Part shown: in pieces, positions 9,135 through 17,381 of the stretch
Layout: the number at the start of each line of letters is the position of its first letter
Position numbering within the stretch: position 1 is the first letter of the stretch
NCBI GenBank assembly: GCA_964404255.1
Contig: CAYOJJ010000015.1
Span: 16,071 to 80,070 of the forward strand
DNA from: JAFDZW01 sp964404255
GTDB taxonomy: Bacteria; Bacteroidota; Ignavibacteria; Palsa-1295
Length of the DNA: 64,000 bases
Direction: 5' to 3'
Notes under the pieces: generated by a model
What the model saw: the letters and a program-made list of their open reading frames with translations, nothing else
Databases searched by the model: none
What the model was told of the DNA's origin: nothing
Program-made: the position numbers and the translations under genes

Positions 9135-9572
9135 TTAACTTTCAATCAATTTCGGTAGTAATGCCAAGGTTGATCGCCAGTAAAAATTCCAGTGCCCAAA
9201 TATTTCTTCATTGATAAGGTTACGCTGCCGGACGCTCAGTTTCGTCTGTTGCTCATTCTGAGACTCTAGTATTATTTCGATCACTGTATAATAGGCTTCT
9301 TCATCCGGTAAGCGAGAGATAGCACTCCAATAAGAATAAGTAATCCTCGATTGCGGTTCGAACTGCCGGACAGACCCCTTATCATGAAAAGTAATCCCAT
9401 GAAATACACCATCAAAACATATCGGGCAACCCACCTCCCATGTCGTCGTTATGGTAATCTCTCCATCGGAAAGCCATTGGGCTAATCGGTTGGTATCTGT
9501 AAGCATATCCCACAATTGCGAAGGAGATATTTTAACAATTACAGCGTGCTCGATCGTTTTTGAAAAGGACAT
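9135..9572 (-). CDS. SRPBCC/AHSA1-type START-like domain protein
   Basis: 145 residues matching the AHSA1/Calc subgroup of the START-like hydrophobic-pocket fold. The frame opens with I-E-H-A-V-I-V-K-I-S-P-S-Q-L-W-D-M-L-T-D then L-A-Q-W-L-S-D-G-E, and closes with F-G-H-W-N-F-Y-W-R-S-T-L-A-L-L, the standard C-terminal helix. Proteins of this group bind lipids or small molecules and often sit near regulators; no ligand can be read from sequence. The gene follows the GNAT gene by eight bases on the same strand, so the two probably form an operon. Confidence 0.82.
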   Translation of the reverse strand: MSFSKTIEHAVIVKISPSQLWDMLTDTNRLAQWLSDGEITITTTWEVGCPICFDGVFHGITFHDKGSVRQFEPQSRITYSYWSAISRLPDEEAYYTVIEIILESQNEQQTKLSVRQRNLINEEIFGHWNFYWRSTLALLPKLIES

Positions 9573-9580
9573 AAGTGCTT

Positions 9581-10147
9581 CTAAATAATACGAGCTTTTC
9601 CAGTCCCTCTATACTGTAACCATTCCTCTTTTGTGATTTCAAGCCAGGCAACAGCATATCCATCATCATCGAGTATCTCGATGTGCTTCAAGCCTGCTTT
9701 TTCAAGTACTCGCCGTGAAGCGAGATTATTCATATCGGCCGTTGCGCAGACTTTAGGAAGCTGCATTTTCATAAAGGCATATTCAAGCGCTGCTTGCGCT
9801 GTTTCTGTTGCATATCCTTTGCCCCAATATTGCGGTTGAAAGCGATACCCCACATCGTAATAGTCCGCTCTGGTATGGTAAAAAGGTTTATCTACATACT
9901 TAAGGCCGCTCCAACCGATCATCTTCCCGCTGGATCGTTCAACCACGGCCCAACGGCCGATACCGAAATCCAGATATTGCTTCTGCACCCGCGCAATAGT
10001 CTCTATTGCCTGATCGATGTGGGTAAGAATCGGATCGCCAAGATACCGGTGAACTTCCGGGTTGCTATCCATAATAAATAAGGCTTCCGCATCTTCCGGC
10101 TGAAGCTCGCGCAATATCAATCGTGGAGTTTCAATATGAATATTCAT
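9581..10147 (-). CDS. GNAT family N-acetyltransferase (RimJ/RimL type)
   Basis: 188 residues. The start I-E-T-P-R-L-I-L-R-E-L is the classic RimJ/RimL-like GNAT opening. The acetyl-CoA loop is visible as Q-P-Q-Y-W-G-K-G-Y-A-T-E near residue 107, followed by N-N-L-A-S-R-R-V-L-E-K-A-G-L-K near 143, which closes the fold. Such enzymes acetylate N-termini of ribosomal proteins or small amines; the substrate is not predictable. It is unrelated in sequence to the GNAT remnants at 13094 and 14719. Confidence 0.88.
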   Translation of the reverse strand: MNIHIETPRLILRELQPEDAEALFIMDSNPEVHRYLGDPILTHIDQAIETIARVQKQYLDFGIGRWAVVERSSGKMIGWSGLKYVDKPFYHTRADYYDVGYRFQPQYWGKGYATETAQAALEYAFMKMQLPKVCATADMNNLASRRVLEKAGLKHIEILDDDGYAVAWLEITKEEWLQYRGTGKARII

Positions 10148-10250
10148 TTCTTTGTGTATCTTCAGTAACGCTATTAATAATTTCCATTGGCCAATATTAG
10201 TGGCTGTTAAAACGACCGATACTATCTTTTATCTACAGTAAAAGCAATAA

Positions 10251-10276
10251 AAAAGTCCGCTATAAAGCGGACTTTT
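10251..10276 (-). terminator. Intrinsic terminator downstream of ahcY
   Basis: GTCCGC (10255-10260) pairs with GCGGAC (10267-10272) around a six-base loop, flanked by A-run and T-run so it works in both directions. It lies 22 bases beyond the ahcY stop. Confidence 0.85.
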
Positions 10277-10297
10277 TACTATCTTCTATCCCGCTAC

Positions 10298-11581
10298 TTA
10301 GGTGCCCGCTGCGTAATCCATTGCGTACGCAATCTGCTCTTCGGTGAGCGCATCGATGCTGACGCCATTGGTTGAGAGCTTCAGGCCGGCAATATACTGA
10401 TCTTGTTCGACCGGAATGTCATAGACTTTACCGCGATCCATGATCTCTTCGCCCTTGTCAACTTTCACTAAGCGAAGCTGTGACATGAACTGGTTAGCAA
10501 AGCTCATATCCATAACTTCTGAAGGATGTCCTTCGGCAGCGGCGAGGTTTACTAAGCGGCCCTGAGCGAGCAAGTACACGCGGCGGTTGCCCGAAAGCAG
10601 ATACTCTTCGCAATTTGCGCGGATCGTGCGGTGGTTAGCGGCACGCTCTTCGAGTTCGGGAATATTAATTTCGCAATCGTAGTGGCCGGTGTTGCAGAAG
10701 ACAGCGCCATCTTTCATCGAATCGAAATGGCGACCGACGAGGATATCCTTTACACCGGTAGCGGTGATAAAGACATCGCCAACCTTAGCGGCTTCGTCCA
10801 TCGGCATAACCGTCATACCTTCGAGCGTAGCTTTCAAAGCAGCGGTCGGTTTTACTTCGGTAACGATCACATTCGCGCCCATACCCTTTGCGCGGGATGC
10901 AACGCCTTTGCCGCAATGGCCGTAGCCGGCGACAACAACATTCTTTCCGGCGAGCAGTACGCTCGTTGCACGTATAACGCCATCGAGCGTCGATTGACCC
11001 GTACCATAGACGTTATCGAAATCCCACTTGGTTTCGGCATCGTTTACGGCAATAACCGGGTACATAAGCTTGCCGTCATCGGCCATAGCACGGAGGCGGT
11101 GAACGCCCGTCGTGGTTTCTTCGGTACCGCCGATGATATTAGCAGCGAGCTCCGGATACTTGTTGTGGACGGTGAAGATGAGGTCGGCGCCGTCATCGAG
11201 GGTAAGGTTCGGCTTGAAATCGAGCGTACGATCGATACACCAGTAGAACTCTTCGACGTTCATGCCATACCAGGCATAGATCTCGGTATGTCCGCCGGCA
11301 GCAAGAGCGGCAGCGACTTCGTCGTTGGTCGAAAGAGGGTTACAACCGCTCCAGGAAACCTGAGCACCCGCAGCAGCGAGCGTCTCGATGAGCACGGCGG
11401 TTTCTTTGGTAACGTGTAAACATCCGGCAATGCGGTAACCGGATAGCGGCTTAGTCTTTGAATATTCATCACGGAGTGCCATCAAGACCGGCATGCGGCT
11501 TTCGGCCCATTCGATCTGGCGGCGTCCGGCGTCAGCCAATTTCAGGTCGCGAACTTTATATTGACCCTTCTTCTCGTCCAT
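10298..11581 (-). CDS. ahcY: Adenosylhomocysteinase
   Basis: A 427-residue S-adenosyl-L-homocysteine hydrolase, full length for the short bacterial form. It reversibly splits SAH into homocysteine and adenosine with bound NAD, relieving product inhibition of methyltransferases. Diagnostic parts are G-C-L-H-V-T-K-E-T-A-V-L near residue 53, the NAD-binding V-V-A-G-Y-G-H-C-G-K-G near 213, C-N-T-G-H-Y-D near 296, and L-L-A-Q-G-R-L-V-N-L near 336. ATG start at 11581. The 90-base leader shows no SAH or SAM riboswitch that I can recognise. A terminator follows the gene. It stands alone, with no metK or metH nearby. Confidence 0.96.
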   Translation of the reverse strand: MDEKKGQYKVRDLKLADAGRRQIEWAESRMPVLMALRDEYSKTKPLSGYRIAGCLHVTKETAVLIETLAAAGAQVSWSGCNPLSTNDEVAAALAAGGHTEIYAWYGMNVEEFYWCIDRTLDFKPNLTLDDGADLIFTVHNKYPELAANIIGGTEETTTGVHRLRAMADDGKLMYPVIAVNDAETKWDFDNVYGTGQSTLDGVIRATSVLLAGKNVVVAGYGHCGKGVASRAKGMGANVIVTEVKPTAALKATLEGMTVMPMDEAAKVGDVFITATGVKDILVGRHFDSMKDGAVFCNTGHYDCEINIPELEERAANHRTIRANCEEYLLSGNRRVYLLAQGRLVNLAAAEGHPSEVMDMSFANQFMSQLRLVKVDKGEEIMDRGKVYDIPVEQDQYIAGLKLSTNGVSIDALTEEQIAYAMDYAAGT

Positions 11582-11720
11582 AATAGTCCTTATAATAGTG
11601 GTTGGAAATTTCTGCGGCGGTGTAAACAGCGGGAAGGCCGGTTAAGTTTGAAGGCCGATCTTTACAACTTTGCCTTCTTCGCTGTGTTGCTCTTTTAACT
11701 TATTCTTTCGTGGTAGGACT

Positions 11721-13088
11721 ATGAAATCTTTTTATCTATTATTGATCATAGCCATTTGTTGTTTTGCAATATCCGATAGTTTAGGGCAGACATATACCTG
11801 GAAAACACTATCTACCCCACCTCCGGCCATCCGATATGATGATATTTTTTTCGTTAATCCGCAGGTTGGTTGGGCAATCGATCCTTTTGATACTATTTAT
11901 TACACTTCGGGTACTACTCTGGACAGCATATTTCATATTGGCAGAGTATATAAAACAATAGATGGAGGCCAGACCTGGATAATCCAGCTCGATTCTTCCC
12001 GTAATCACTTTCGCTCGCTCGCTTTTGTCGATTCACTTCATGGCTGGTTATTTTCATTCGGTGTTTTCCCAGGAGATGTTGGATATGATTCGACCCTTAT
12101 CACCGAAACGACCGATGGCGGTGAAACATGGTTTACTCCAAAAGGGAACATCGAAGGAGATAAACCAGCTGGTATCTGTGGAGTAAGAGTTGTTAATAAA
12201 GATGTCGTTTATGGGGTTGGCAGGTGGAACGGACCACCCTATCTATTAAAAACAACAAATGCAGGTAAAACATGGAAATCAATCGATATGAGTGGCTATG
12301 CTTCAATGCTTATCGATTGTCATTTCTGGACGGTTGATTCGGGAATCGTTGTCGGCGGGTTTGATACAAACACTACTCCCCTAATCCTATTCACTTCCGA
12401 TGGTGGCGAACATTGGGAAGTACGGTATCGGGGCACCGACAAATTTAAGGAGTGGTGTTGGAAAATTTCCTTTCCTTCTACAAATATAGGATATGTTTCA
12501 GTAGAGACATTCGACCGCCAAGGTTATCTTTTAAAAACGACTGATAAGGGTTCAACCTGGCAGCCTATAACTATTCCTGGAAGTTTCAACTTAGAAGGAG
12601 TTGGATTTATTAATGATACCGTTGGCTGGGCCGGTGGCTGGAACGCCTACGCTTATGTTACCACTAATGGCGGGGAGACCTGGAGAGCAGGTATAGTAGG
12701 CATGAATGTGAATCGTTTTCATTTTTTTGGCGATTCAATCGGATATTGTGCCGGTCAATCTATTTTTAAACTATCAGTCAAACGCCCATCGAATGTAGTC
12801 TCACATCCTCTCAATCCTTTCGCGCTCAATAATTATCCTAATCCATTTAGCTCGGAAACGACAGTAACATTTACTCTTAAAAAATCTGAACAGGTCACCC
12901 TGACAATCTACGATATATTAGGGCGAACTTGTGCTGTTGCTTGTAATGAATTTAAAGAGGCAGGTAACCATTCCATACCACTTGGTAAGTATTTATCGGA
13001 TAGGACAGTATTCCCTGCCAGTACTTATTATTATGTTCTTAAGGCCGGTAATGAACAGCTACAACAAAAAATGATACGTACTCAATAA
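11721..13088 (+). CDS. T9SS-exported Ycf48/BNR-type beta-propeller protein
   Basis: 455 residues from the ATG at 11721; in-frame codons from 11670 would precede the signal peptide and are unlikely to be translated. After a signal peptide (ending S-L-G-Q) the protein has several T-x-D-G-G-x-T-W modules (for example near residues 80, 131, 173, 213, 262 and 300), the asp-box/Ycf48-like propeller blades typical of sialidase-like folds. The last 75 residues are a T9SS type A sorting domain entered by N-Y-P-N-P-F and ending K-M-I-R-T-Q. It should be secreted and attached to or released at the cell surface. Ligand unknown. First of three T9SS cargo genes in a row. Confidence 0.88.
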   Translation: MKSFYLLLIIAICCFAISDSLGQTYTWKTLSTPPPAIRYDDIFFVNPQVGWAIDPFDTIYYTSGTTLDSIFHIGRVYKTIDGGQTWIIQLDSSRNHFRSLAFVDSLHGWLFSFGVFPGDVGYDSTLITETTDGGETWFTPKGNIEGDKPAGICGVRVVNKDVVYGVGRWNGPPYLLKTTNAGKTWKSIDMSGYASMLIDCHFWTVDSGIVVGGFDTNTTPLILFTSDGGEHWEVRYRGTDKFKEWCWKISFPSTNIGYVSVETFDRQGYLLKTTDKGSTWQPITIPGSFNLEGVGFINDTVGWAGGWNAYAYVTTNGGETWRAGIVGMNVNRFHFFGDSIGYCAGQSIFKLSVKRPSNVVSHPLNPFALNNYPNPFSSETTVTFTLKKSEQVTLTIYDILGRTCAVACNEFKEAGNHSIPLGKYLSDRTVFPASTYYYVLKAGNEQLQQKMIRTQ

Positions 13089-13090
13089 TT

Positions 13091-13194
13091 GTACTCCCCC
13101 GCCTCCTCCAATTCCACACCCAGCCCGCTCTCACTTGCCCAGCGTTTCCAGAACGCTCCGGCGGTATCGGCTCTTGTTTTTAGGTAGCTTACCA
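13091..13194 (-). pseudogene. Truncated acetyltransferase 3' end, copy 1
   Basis: On the minus strand this segment encodes a stretch almost matching the C-terminus at 14719-14940 (A-G-A-F-W-K-R-W-A-S-E-S-G-L), by eye about 85-90 percent identical in DNA over roughly 100 bases. A four-base deletion relative to the second copy follows the shared TGG codon, the normal stop is changed, and homology ends near 13194. It is a dead remnant of a GNAT-like gene that travelled with the duplicated T9SS gene downstream. Confidence 0.6.
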
Positions 13195-13319
13195 GCTTTC
13201 AGGGTACCAATATATAATATTTATTAAGAAAGCGTGTAACTTCGCCGCTCATAATAGTTATTACTAATAGGGATGAAGTTCATGCATCACTCTTATTGTA
13301 TCACTAAATGGTTCGAGCT

Positions 13320-14621
13320 ATGAAAACCACTCTCCGATCTGTTGCGGCATATTTGCTTCTGGTTCTAGTATTACCTGCTGTATTGCTGGCACAGACGATC
13401 TCTATTACTTCGGTATCGGCCACTACCTTTTGTGCCGGTGATCCTATCTCGGTCACCTTCACTACTACCGGAAGCTGGGGGCATAACAATGCCCTTACCC
13501 TACAGCTATCCGATGCAAACGGTAGTTTTACCAAGGGCTTTACTAATCTTAGTTCACTCTTCGATACTGTAGGCGGTACTCTGACGATTACCTCGGTACT
13601 GCCTGCTAAATCCACAGGCTCGACTGCTTATCGGGTGCGGGTGATCGGGGCGGTCCCTTTTATCAGCGGCAGCGATAATGGCAGTGATCTGTTTATTGGT
13701 AACGTTGGCTTTTCACTTAATGATTATGGATTTGGGCCCGCTTGGGGAGCAGGAACGGAGACTCATATTTATCTTAATGATATTGCTGATGCCGCTCACG
13801 ATAGCACCTTTTGGAATTTTGGCTCCGATGCTACCCCTGCTTCGCTGGCGGGAAAAACCTCAGACCCAAACATTCAGACTCCGGTTGTTATGTATTCAAC
13901 CGGAGGTATGAAAAGCGTCACAGCCCGAGTCACTAATCATACTTGCTCAAAAGATACTACCATTACTAAATATGTGTTTGATTGTACTCCTCCGGCCATT
14001 CCTCATACAGCGTTAGTAATAAGCCGGGATACCAGTATTACCTGGACTAGTAATACGGGACCCCGTTCTATCTGGATAAACCCCGGTGTTACCGTTGATA
14101 TTACTGCCAGCAGCACATCGCCACTCGATTCTGTTTTTGCCGAAGCAGGAGCCACCATTACCGGCAGAGATTCCAGGAGGACTACCAAATACTACCTTAA
14201 AGTTGGCGTAGCAGCAGGTTCACTTAAGCTCAGTACAGGAGACGTGGTGATTTGGCAGGATGCCGTTGCATTACCTAATTCAGGCATGGAAACGCTGGTA
14301 ATGCAATGCCCCAATCTCGATTTCGATTATTCCTCGGCTCCGCCTAATATCACTTTCCAGCCCAATGCCGTCGCGCCGGTACAACCAACTCTTCTTCAAG
14401 TACTGCCGAACCCCACTACCGCCAGTATTACAATCACCGGTGCACGGGGGAATATTACAAACCTTGAAGTATATAATGCTCTCGGTCAGGTCGTGCTGAA
14501 CCCGCAACTACCTCATTCCTCGAATTTTTCGATAGATCTTTCCGGACTGAGCAATGGTACCTATTATATAAGAATCGTATCGGGTCAAGGCCCGATCACT
14601 CAAAAAGTTGTAAAAAATTAA
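13320..14621 (+). CDS. T9SS-exported protein, tandem paralogue 1
   Basis: 433 residues from the ATG at 13320, chosen because it aligns exactly with the start of the paralogue at 15063. Signal peptide ends at L-L-A-Q. The body has a Cys-containing opening (T-F-C-A-G-D-P), an Ig-like middle with W-N-F-G-S-D, and a Cys pair. A PKD-like reading of the V-T-A-R-V-T-N-H-T-C strand is possible. The last 80 residues are a T9SS sorting domain (L-P-N-P-T-T to K-V-V-K-N). Function unknown; likely cell-surface. The pair has near-identical 3' DNA but more diverged 5' DNA, which suggests gene conversion over the sorting domain. Confidence 0.8.
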   Translation: MKTTLRSVAAYLLLVLVLPAVLLAQTISITSVSATTFCAGDPISVTFTTTGSWGHNNALTLQLSDANGSFTKGFTNLSSLFDTVGGTLTITSVLPAKSTGSTAYRVRVIGAVPFISGSDNGSDLFIGNVGFSLNDYGFGPAWGAGTETHIYLNDIADAAHDSTFWNFGSDATPASLAGKTSDPNIQTPVVMYSTGGMKSVTARVTNHTCSKDTTITKYVFDCTPPAIPHTALVISRDTSITWTSNTGPRSIWINPGVTVDITASSTSPLDSVFAEAGATITGRDSRRTTKYYLKVGVAAGSLKLSTGDVVIWQDAVALPNSGMETLVMQCPNLDFDYSSAPPNITFQPNAVAPVQPTLLQVLPNPTTASITITGARGNITNLEVYNALGQVVLNPQLPHSSNFSIDLSGLSNGTYYIRIVSGQGPITQKVVKN

Positions 14622-14630
14622 CCTATAAGT

Positions 14631-14664
14631 TCTTGCCCGGACCTTATAAGAGGTTCGGGCAAAA
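14631..14664 (+). terminator. Hairpin after T9SS paralogue 1
   Basis: An eleven-base-pair stem (14633-14643 with 14652-14662, one G-T pair) with an eight-base loop starts 12 bases after the stop codon. It is followed by AA rather than a T-run, so termination strength is uncertain. The same hairpin, with loop changes only, follows paralogue 2. Confidence 0.6.
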
Positions 14665-14718
14665 GCGTTACATCCCTCCAGCCATTCTCACCTCAATAGT
14701 AAGCGCATCACTGACTAA

Positions 14719-14940
14719 CTACTCTTCCGCCTCCTCCAATTCCACCTCCAGCCCGCTCTCGCTTGCCCAGCGTTTCCAAAAGGCTCCGACGGTTTCGGCT
14801 CTTGCTTTGAGGTAGCTTAGTTGCCACCGCTTGTAGGGGAAAAGAGTGGTGATGGTTTTCATTGCTTCGAGACCGATTCCCTGGCGGCGGAATGCTTTGA
14901 AGATGCAAAACTCGGCGATGCTGCAAAGTGATGCGCATTC
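14719..14940 (-). pseudogene. GNAT acetyltransferase C-terminal remnant, copy 2
   Basis: A minus-strand frame of 73 residues reads I-A-E-F-C-I-F-K-A-F-R-R-Q-G-I-G-L-E-A, the beta4/acetyl-CoA loop of the GNAT fold with a good R-R-Q-G-I-G motif. It continues through L-S-Y-L-K-A-R-A to a stop at 14719. Immediately upstream the frame is closed by TGA at 14943, and the preceding sequence continues in a different frame, so the gene has lost its N-terminus through truncation and frameshift. Copy 1 at 13091 is shorter. Both lie directly before the T9SS paralogues and mark the left border of the duplicated unit. Confidence 0.65.
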
Positions 14941-15062
14941 TCAGTCCGACCAATTCTTGATCGGCAGATGCAACTTTCCAGTCGTTTGGGGTCATATAAT
15001 ATATGAATGGACTCCATTCACGCATCGCTCTAACTATAATCTATCACTAACCGGTTAATTCT

Positions 15063-16367
15063 ATGAAAACACTATTACATTTTGTGACAAGCTGCCTGCT
15101 CCTGTTTTTGATTCTTCCTGCGGTAGTATCGGCTCAAACGATATCGATCGCTACCGTATCGGGCGGCAGTTTTTGCGCCGGAGATCCGGTCTCGGTCTCC
15201 TTTACCACTACCGGTAGCTGGGGGCATAAAAATGCCTTCACGCTTCAGCTTTCCGATCCTTCGGGAAGTTTTTCGAGCGGCTTTAAGAATCTCGGCTCCC
15301 TTTTCGATACCATCGGCGGAGCGCTTAGTATTTCGGCAACCATGCCTTCGAACCCATTAGGTTCTTCGCATTACCGGGTTCGCGTAATCGGCGCCGTCCC
15401 ATATATTGCCAGCAGTGATAACGGTACCGATCTATCCCTCGGTAATACAGCTTTTACTCTTAAAGAAGGTGGGTTTGGGCCGGCCTGGGGAATAGGAATT
15501 AAAGGGTACATGGATTTGAGTAATGTAGCCGATCCCTTAAGCGATAGTATTTTTTGGGATTTTGGCGTAGATGCTACTCCGGCCACTGTAGCGGGAAAAG
15601 CCTCCAATGGTACGGTTCTAACTCCGGAAGTTATGTATTCAAGCGGGGGTCTGAAAACTATCACCGCCAGAGTTATTAATAATGGATGCACAAAAGATAC
15701 CACGTTTAGCAAGTATGTCTATGATTGCACCCACCCGATTATTCCCCACAGTGCATTAGTAATAAGTCGCGATACCAGCCTTAATTGGAACAACAAAACG
15801 GGTCCTCGTTCTATTTGGATCAATCCGGGAGTCACGGTCGATATTAATGCCAGTATCAACGCGACCTTAGATTCTGTTTTTGCAGAAACAGGTGCGACTA
15901 TTACGGGAAGAAATTCTAATAAGACAACCCGATATTACTTAAAAGCTGGCGTTGCAGCGGGCTCTTTAAAGCTCATTGATGGCGGTACCGTACTTTGGCA
16001 GGATGCCGTGGCATTACCCAATTTAATCGATGAGGAATGCTTGGTGATGCAATGCACCGGCTTGGATTTCGATTACTCCACTGCTCCGCCAAATGCCGCA
16101 TTCCAGCCCGATGCCGTTGCTCCGGTGCTACCAACTCCTCTTCAATTGCTGCCTAATCCTACCACGGGCAATGTTACAATCACCGGTGCACCGGAAAATA
16201 TTACAAATCTTGAAGTATATAATGCTCTCGGTCAGGTGGTGCTAAGCCCGCAACTACCCCGTTCCTCGAATTTTTCGATAGATCTTTCCGGACTGAGCAA
16301 TGGTACCTATTATGTAAGAATCGTATCGGCTTACGGCGTGATCACGCACAAAGTCGTAAAAAATTAA
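15063..16367 (+). CDS. T9SS-exported protein, tandem paralogue 2
   Basis: 434 residues with a signal peptide ending V-S-A-Q. It is collinear with the gene at 13320 over its whole length: the same S-F-C-A-G-D-P opening, the same T-T-G-S-W-G-H-K-N core, the same Cys positions, and a T9SS sorting domain from L-P-N-P-T-T to K-V-V-K-N. The leader before the ATG (about 45 bases) also resembles that of paralogue 1. Function unknown; a secreted surface protein. Keeping two full-length copies suggests dosage or antigenic variation, but that is inference. Confidence 0.8.
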   Translation: MKTLLHFVTSCLLLFLILPAVVSAQTISIATVSGGSFCAGDPVSVSFTTTGSWGHKNAFTLQLSDPSGSFSSGFKNLGSLFDTIGGALSISATMPSNPLGSSHYRVRVIGAVPYIASSDNGTDLSLGNTAFTLKEGGFGPAWGIGIKGYMDLSNVADPLSDSIFWDFGVDATPATVAGKASNGTVLTPEVMYSSGGLKTITARVINNGCTKDTTFSKYVYDCTHPIIPHSALVISRDTSLNWNNKTGPRSIWINPGVTVDINASINATLDSVFAETGATITGRNSNKTTRYYLKAGVAAGSLKLIDGGTVLWQDAVALPNLIDEECLVMQCTGLDFDYSTAPPNAAFQPDAVAPVLPTPLQLLPNPTTGNVTITGAPENITNLEVYNALGQVVLSPQLPRSSNFSIDLSGLSNGTYYVRIVSAYGVITHKVVKN

Positions 16368-16377
16368 CCTATAGGTT

Positions 16378-16409
16378 CTTGCCCGGACCTTCTAAGAGGT
16401 TCGGGCAAG
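16378..16409 (+). terminator. Hairpin after T9SS paralogue 2
   Basis: A twelve-base-pair stem (16378-16389 with 16398-16409) with an eight-base loop, homologous to the hairpin at 14631. It lies ten bases after the stop codon, with no clear T-run. Confidence 0.6.
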
Positions 16410-16811
16410 AGCGTGTTACTATCCCTCCCGCCATATCCTCACCTCGATAGCACAGCTATTTTGGGTTTCTCTTTCTTCCCCTCCTCTACCGGCCTCCAAA
16501 CTGATGATTTCAGTGAGAAGAACGATCAATAATAAGTGAATAGCGATTAAAAGTACCCCAAAATACATTTTTTGAATATTTTTTGTAAAACTCTCTGCGA
16601 CTTTTTCAACGCCTCAGGTCATATTGGTATAGAGCTTTGACAGAAAAATGGCGGCCCACTCGAGGATTTGTAGTTAATGATGTATGAACCTGCAGCCCCG
16701 GAGCGCCCCGATGGTTATAGCAATGAATAGTAATTATTGGATGAGTCGTCATAAAGCTGAGTATATTAGCGTCTGGCACTGCGCAACCCTGAGTCCAATT
16801 ACCAAGTAATA
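16410..16811. other. Intergenic stretch without a gene
   Basis: About 400 bases before the sigma factor gene. I see no ORF with family resemblance, no RNA gene and no convincing promoter; the stretch is AT-rich around 16560-16600. An ECF-type promoter for autoregulation could be here but I cannot point to one. Confidence 0.4.
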
Positions 16812-17381
16812 ATGGAACGCACCCCGGAAGATTTCCTCCAACTGCTCGAGCCGATCTATCCCAGATTGGCCCGGTACTCGTTCGCAGTTACCCGGGATAA
16901 AGAGGCCGCCGCCGACCTGACAAGCGATACGGTGCTCGCAGCTCTCGAACAGTTTGAAAGCATGAAAAGCCTGGATAACTTCGCCGGGTACCTGTTTACT
17001 ATTGCTTCGAGACTTCATAAGCGCCGCCGCTTTCGCGAGCGCTTCAAAGTTGCCTATACTGCTTCTTATGCGGAAGCAAGAATCGATTCCAGTCCGTCCC
17101 CCGATCAAGCCGCCGAAATTGCAATCGTAATGATGGCGCTTGAGACCCTTCCTCCGAAAATAAGAGAAACCGTTGTGCTCTTCGATGTTGCCGATCTCTC
17201 TCTTGAAGAGATCCGTGTTATTCAGGGCGGGTCGCTTTCGGGCGTAAAAAGCCGCCTTACCCGAGGCCGGGAAATGCTAAAGCAAACACTGGGTATTTCT
17301 GCCGTTACAAAAAAAAACACGATGAAGACCTTCGGCCCACCCGATACTAATTTTTCCTCAGGAGAATCCTATGCCATTTAA
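16812..17381 (+). CDS. ECF RNA polymerase sigma factor
   Basis: 189 residues, standard for extracytoplasmic-function sigma-70 factors. Region 2 spans about residues 12-75 (A-R-Y-S-F-A-V-T-R-D-K-E-A-A-A-D-L-T-S-D-T then F-A-G-Y-L-F-T-I-A-S-R-L-H). Region 4 spans about 113-165 (L-E-T-L-P-P-K-I-R-E-T-V-V-L-F-D-V-A-D-L-S-L-E-E-I and G-V-K-S-R-L-T-R-G-R). A 25-residue tail follows region 4. The last eleven bases overlap the next gene, whose product has a membrane helix and could be the cognate regulator. It directs RNA polymerase to a regulon that cannot be deduced here. Confidence 0.9.
   Translation: MERTPEDFLQLLEPIYPRLARYSFAVTRDKEAAADLTSDTVLAALEQFESMKSLDNFAGYLFTIASRLHKRRRFRERFKVAYTASYAEARIDSSPSPDQAAEIAIVMMALETLPPKIRETVVLFDVADLSLEEIRVIQGGSLSGVKSRLTRGREMLKQTLGISAVTKKNTMKTFGPPDTNFSSGESYAI

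Noticed and set aside
10631..11419. 262-residue plus-strand ORF inside ahcY
   Set aside because: Antisense shadow of a highly conserved gene, without domain resemblance.
11582..11640. SAH or SAM riboswitch before ahcY
   Set aside because: The leader is short and none of the conserved core elements can be recognised.
14708..15025. Intact 105-residue protein on the minus strand
   Set aside because: The frame crosses a frameshift; the real signal is a GNAT C-terminus in another frame, so a pseudogene.
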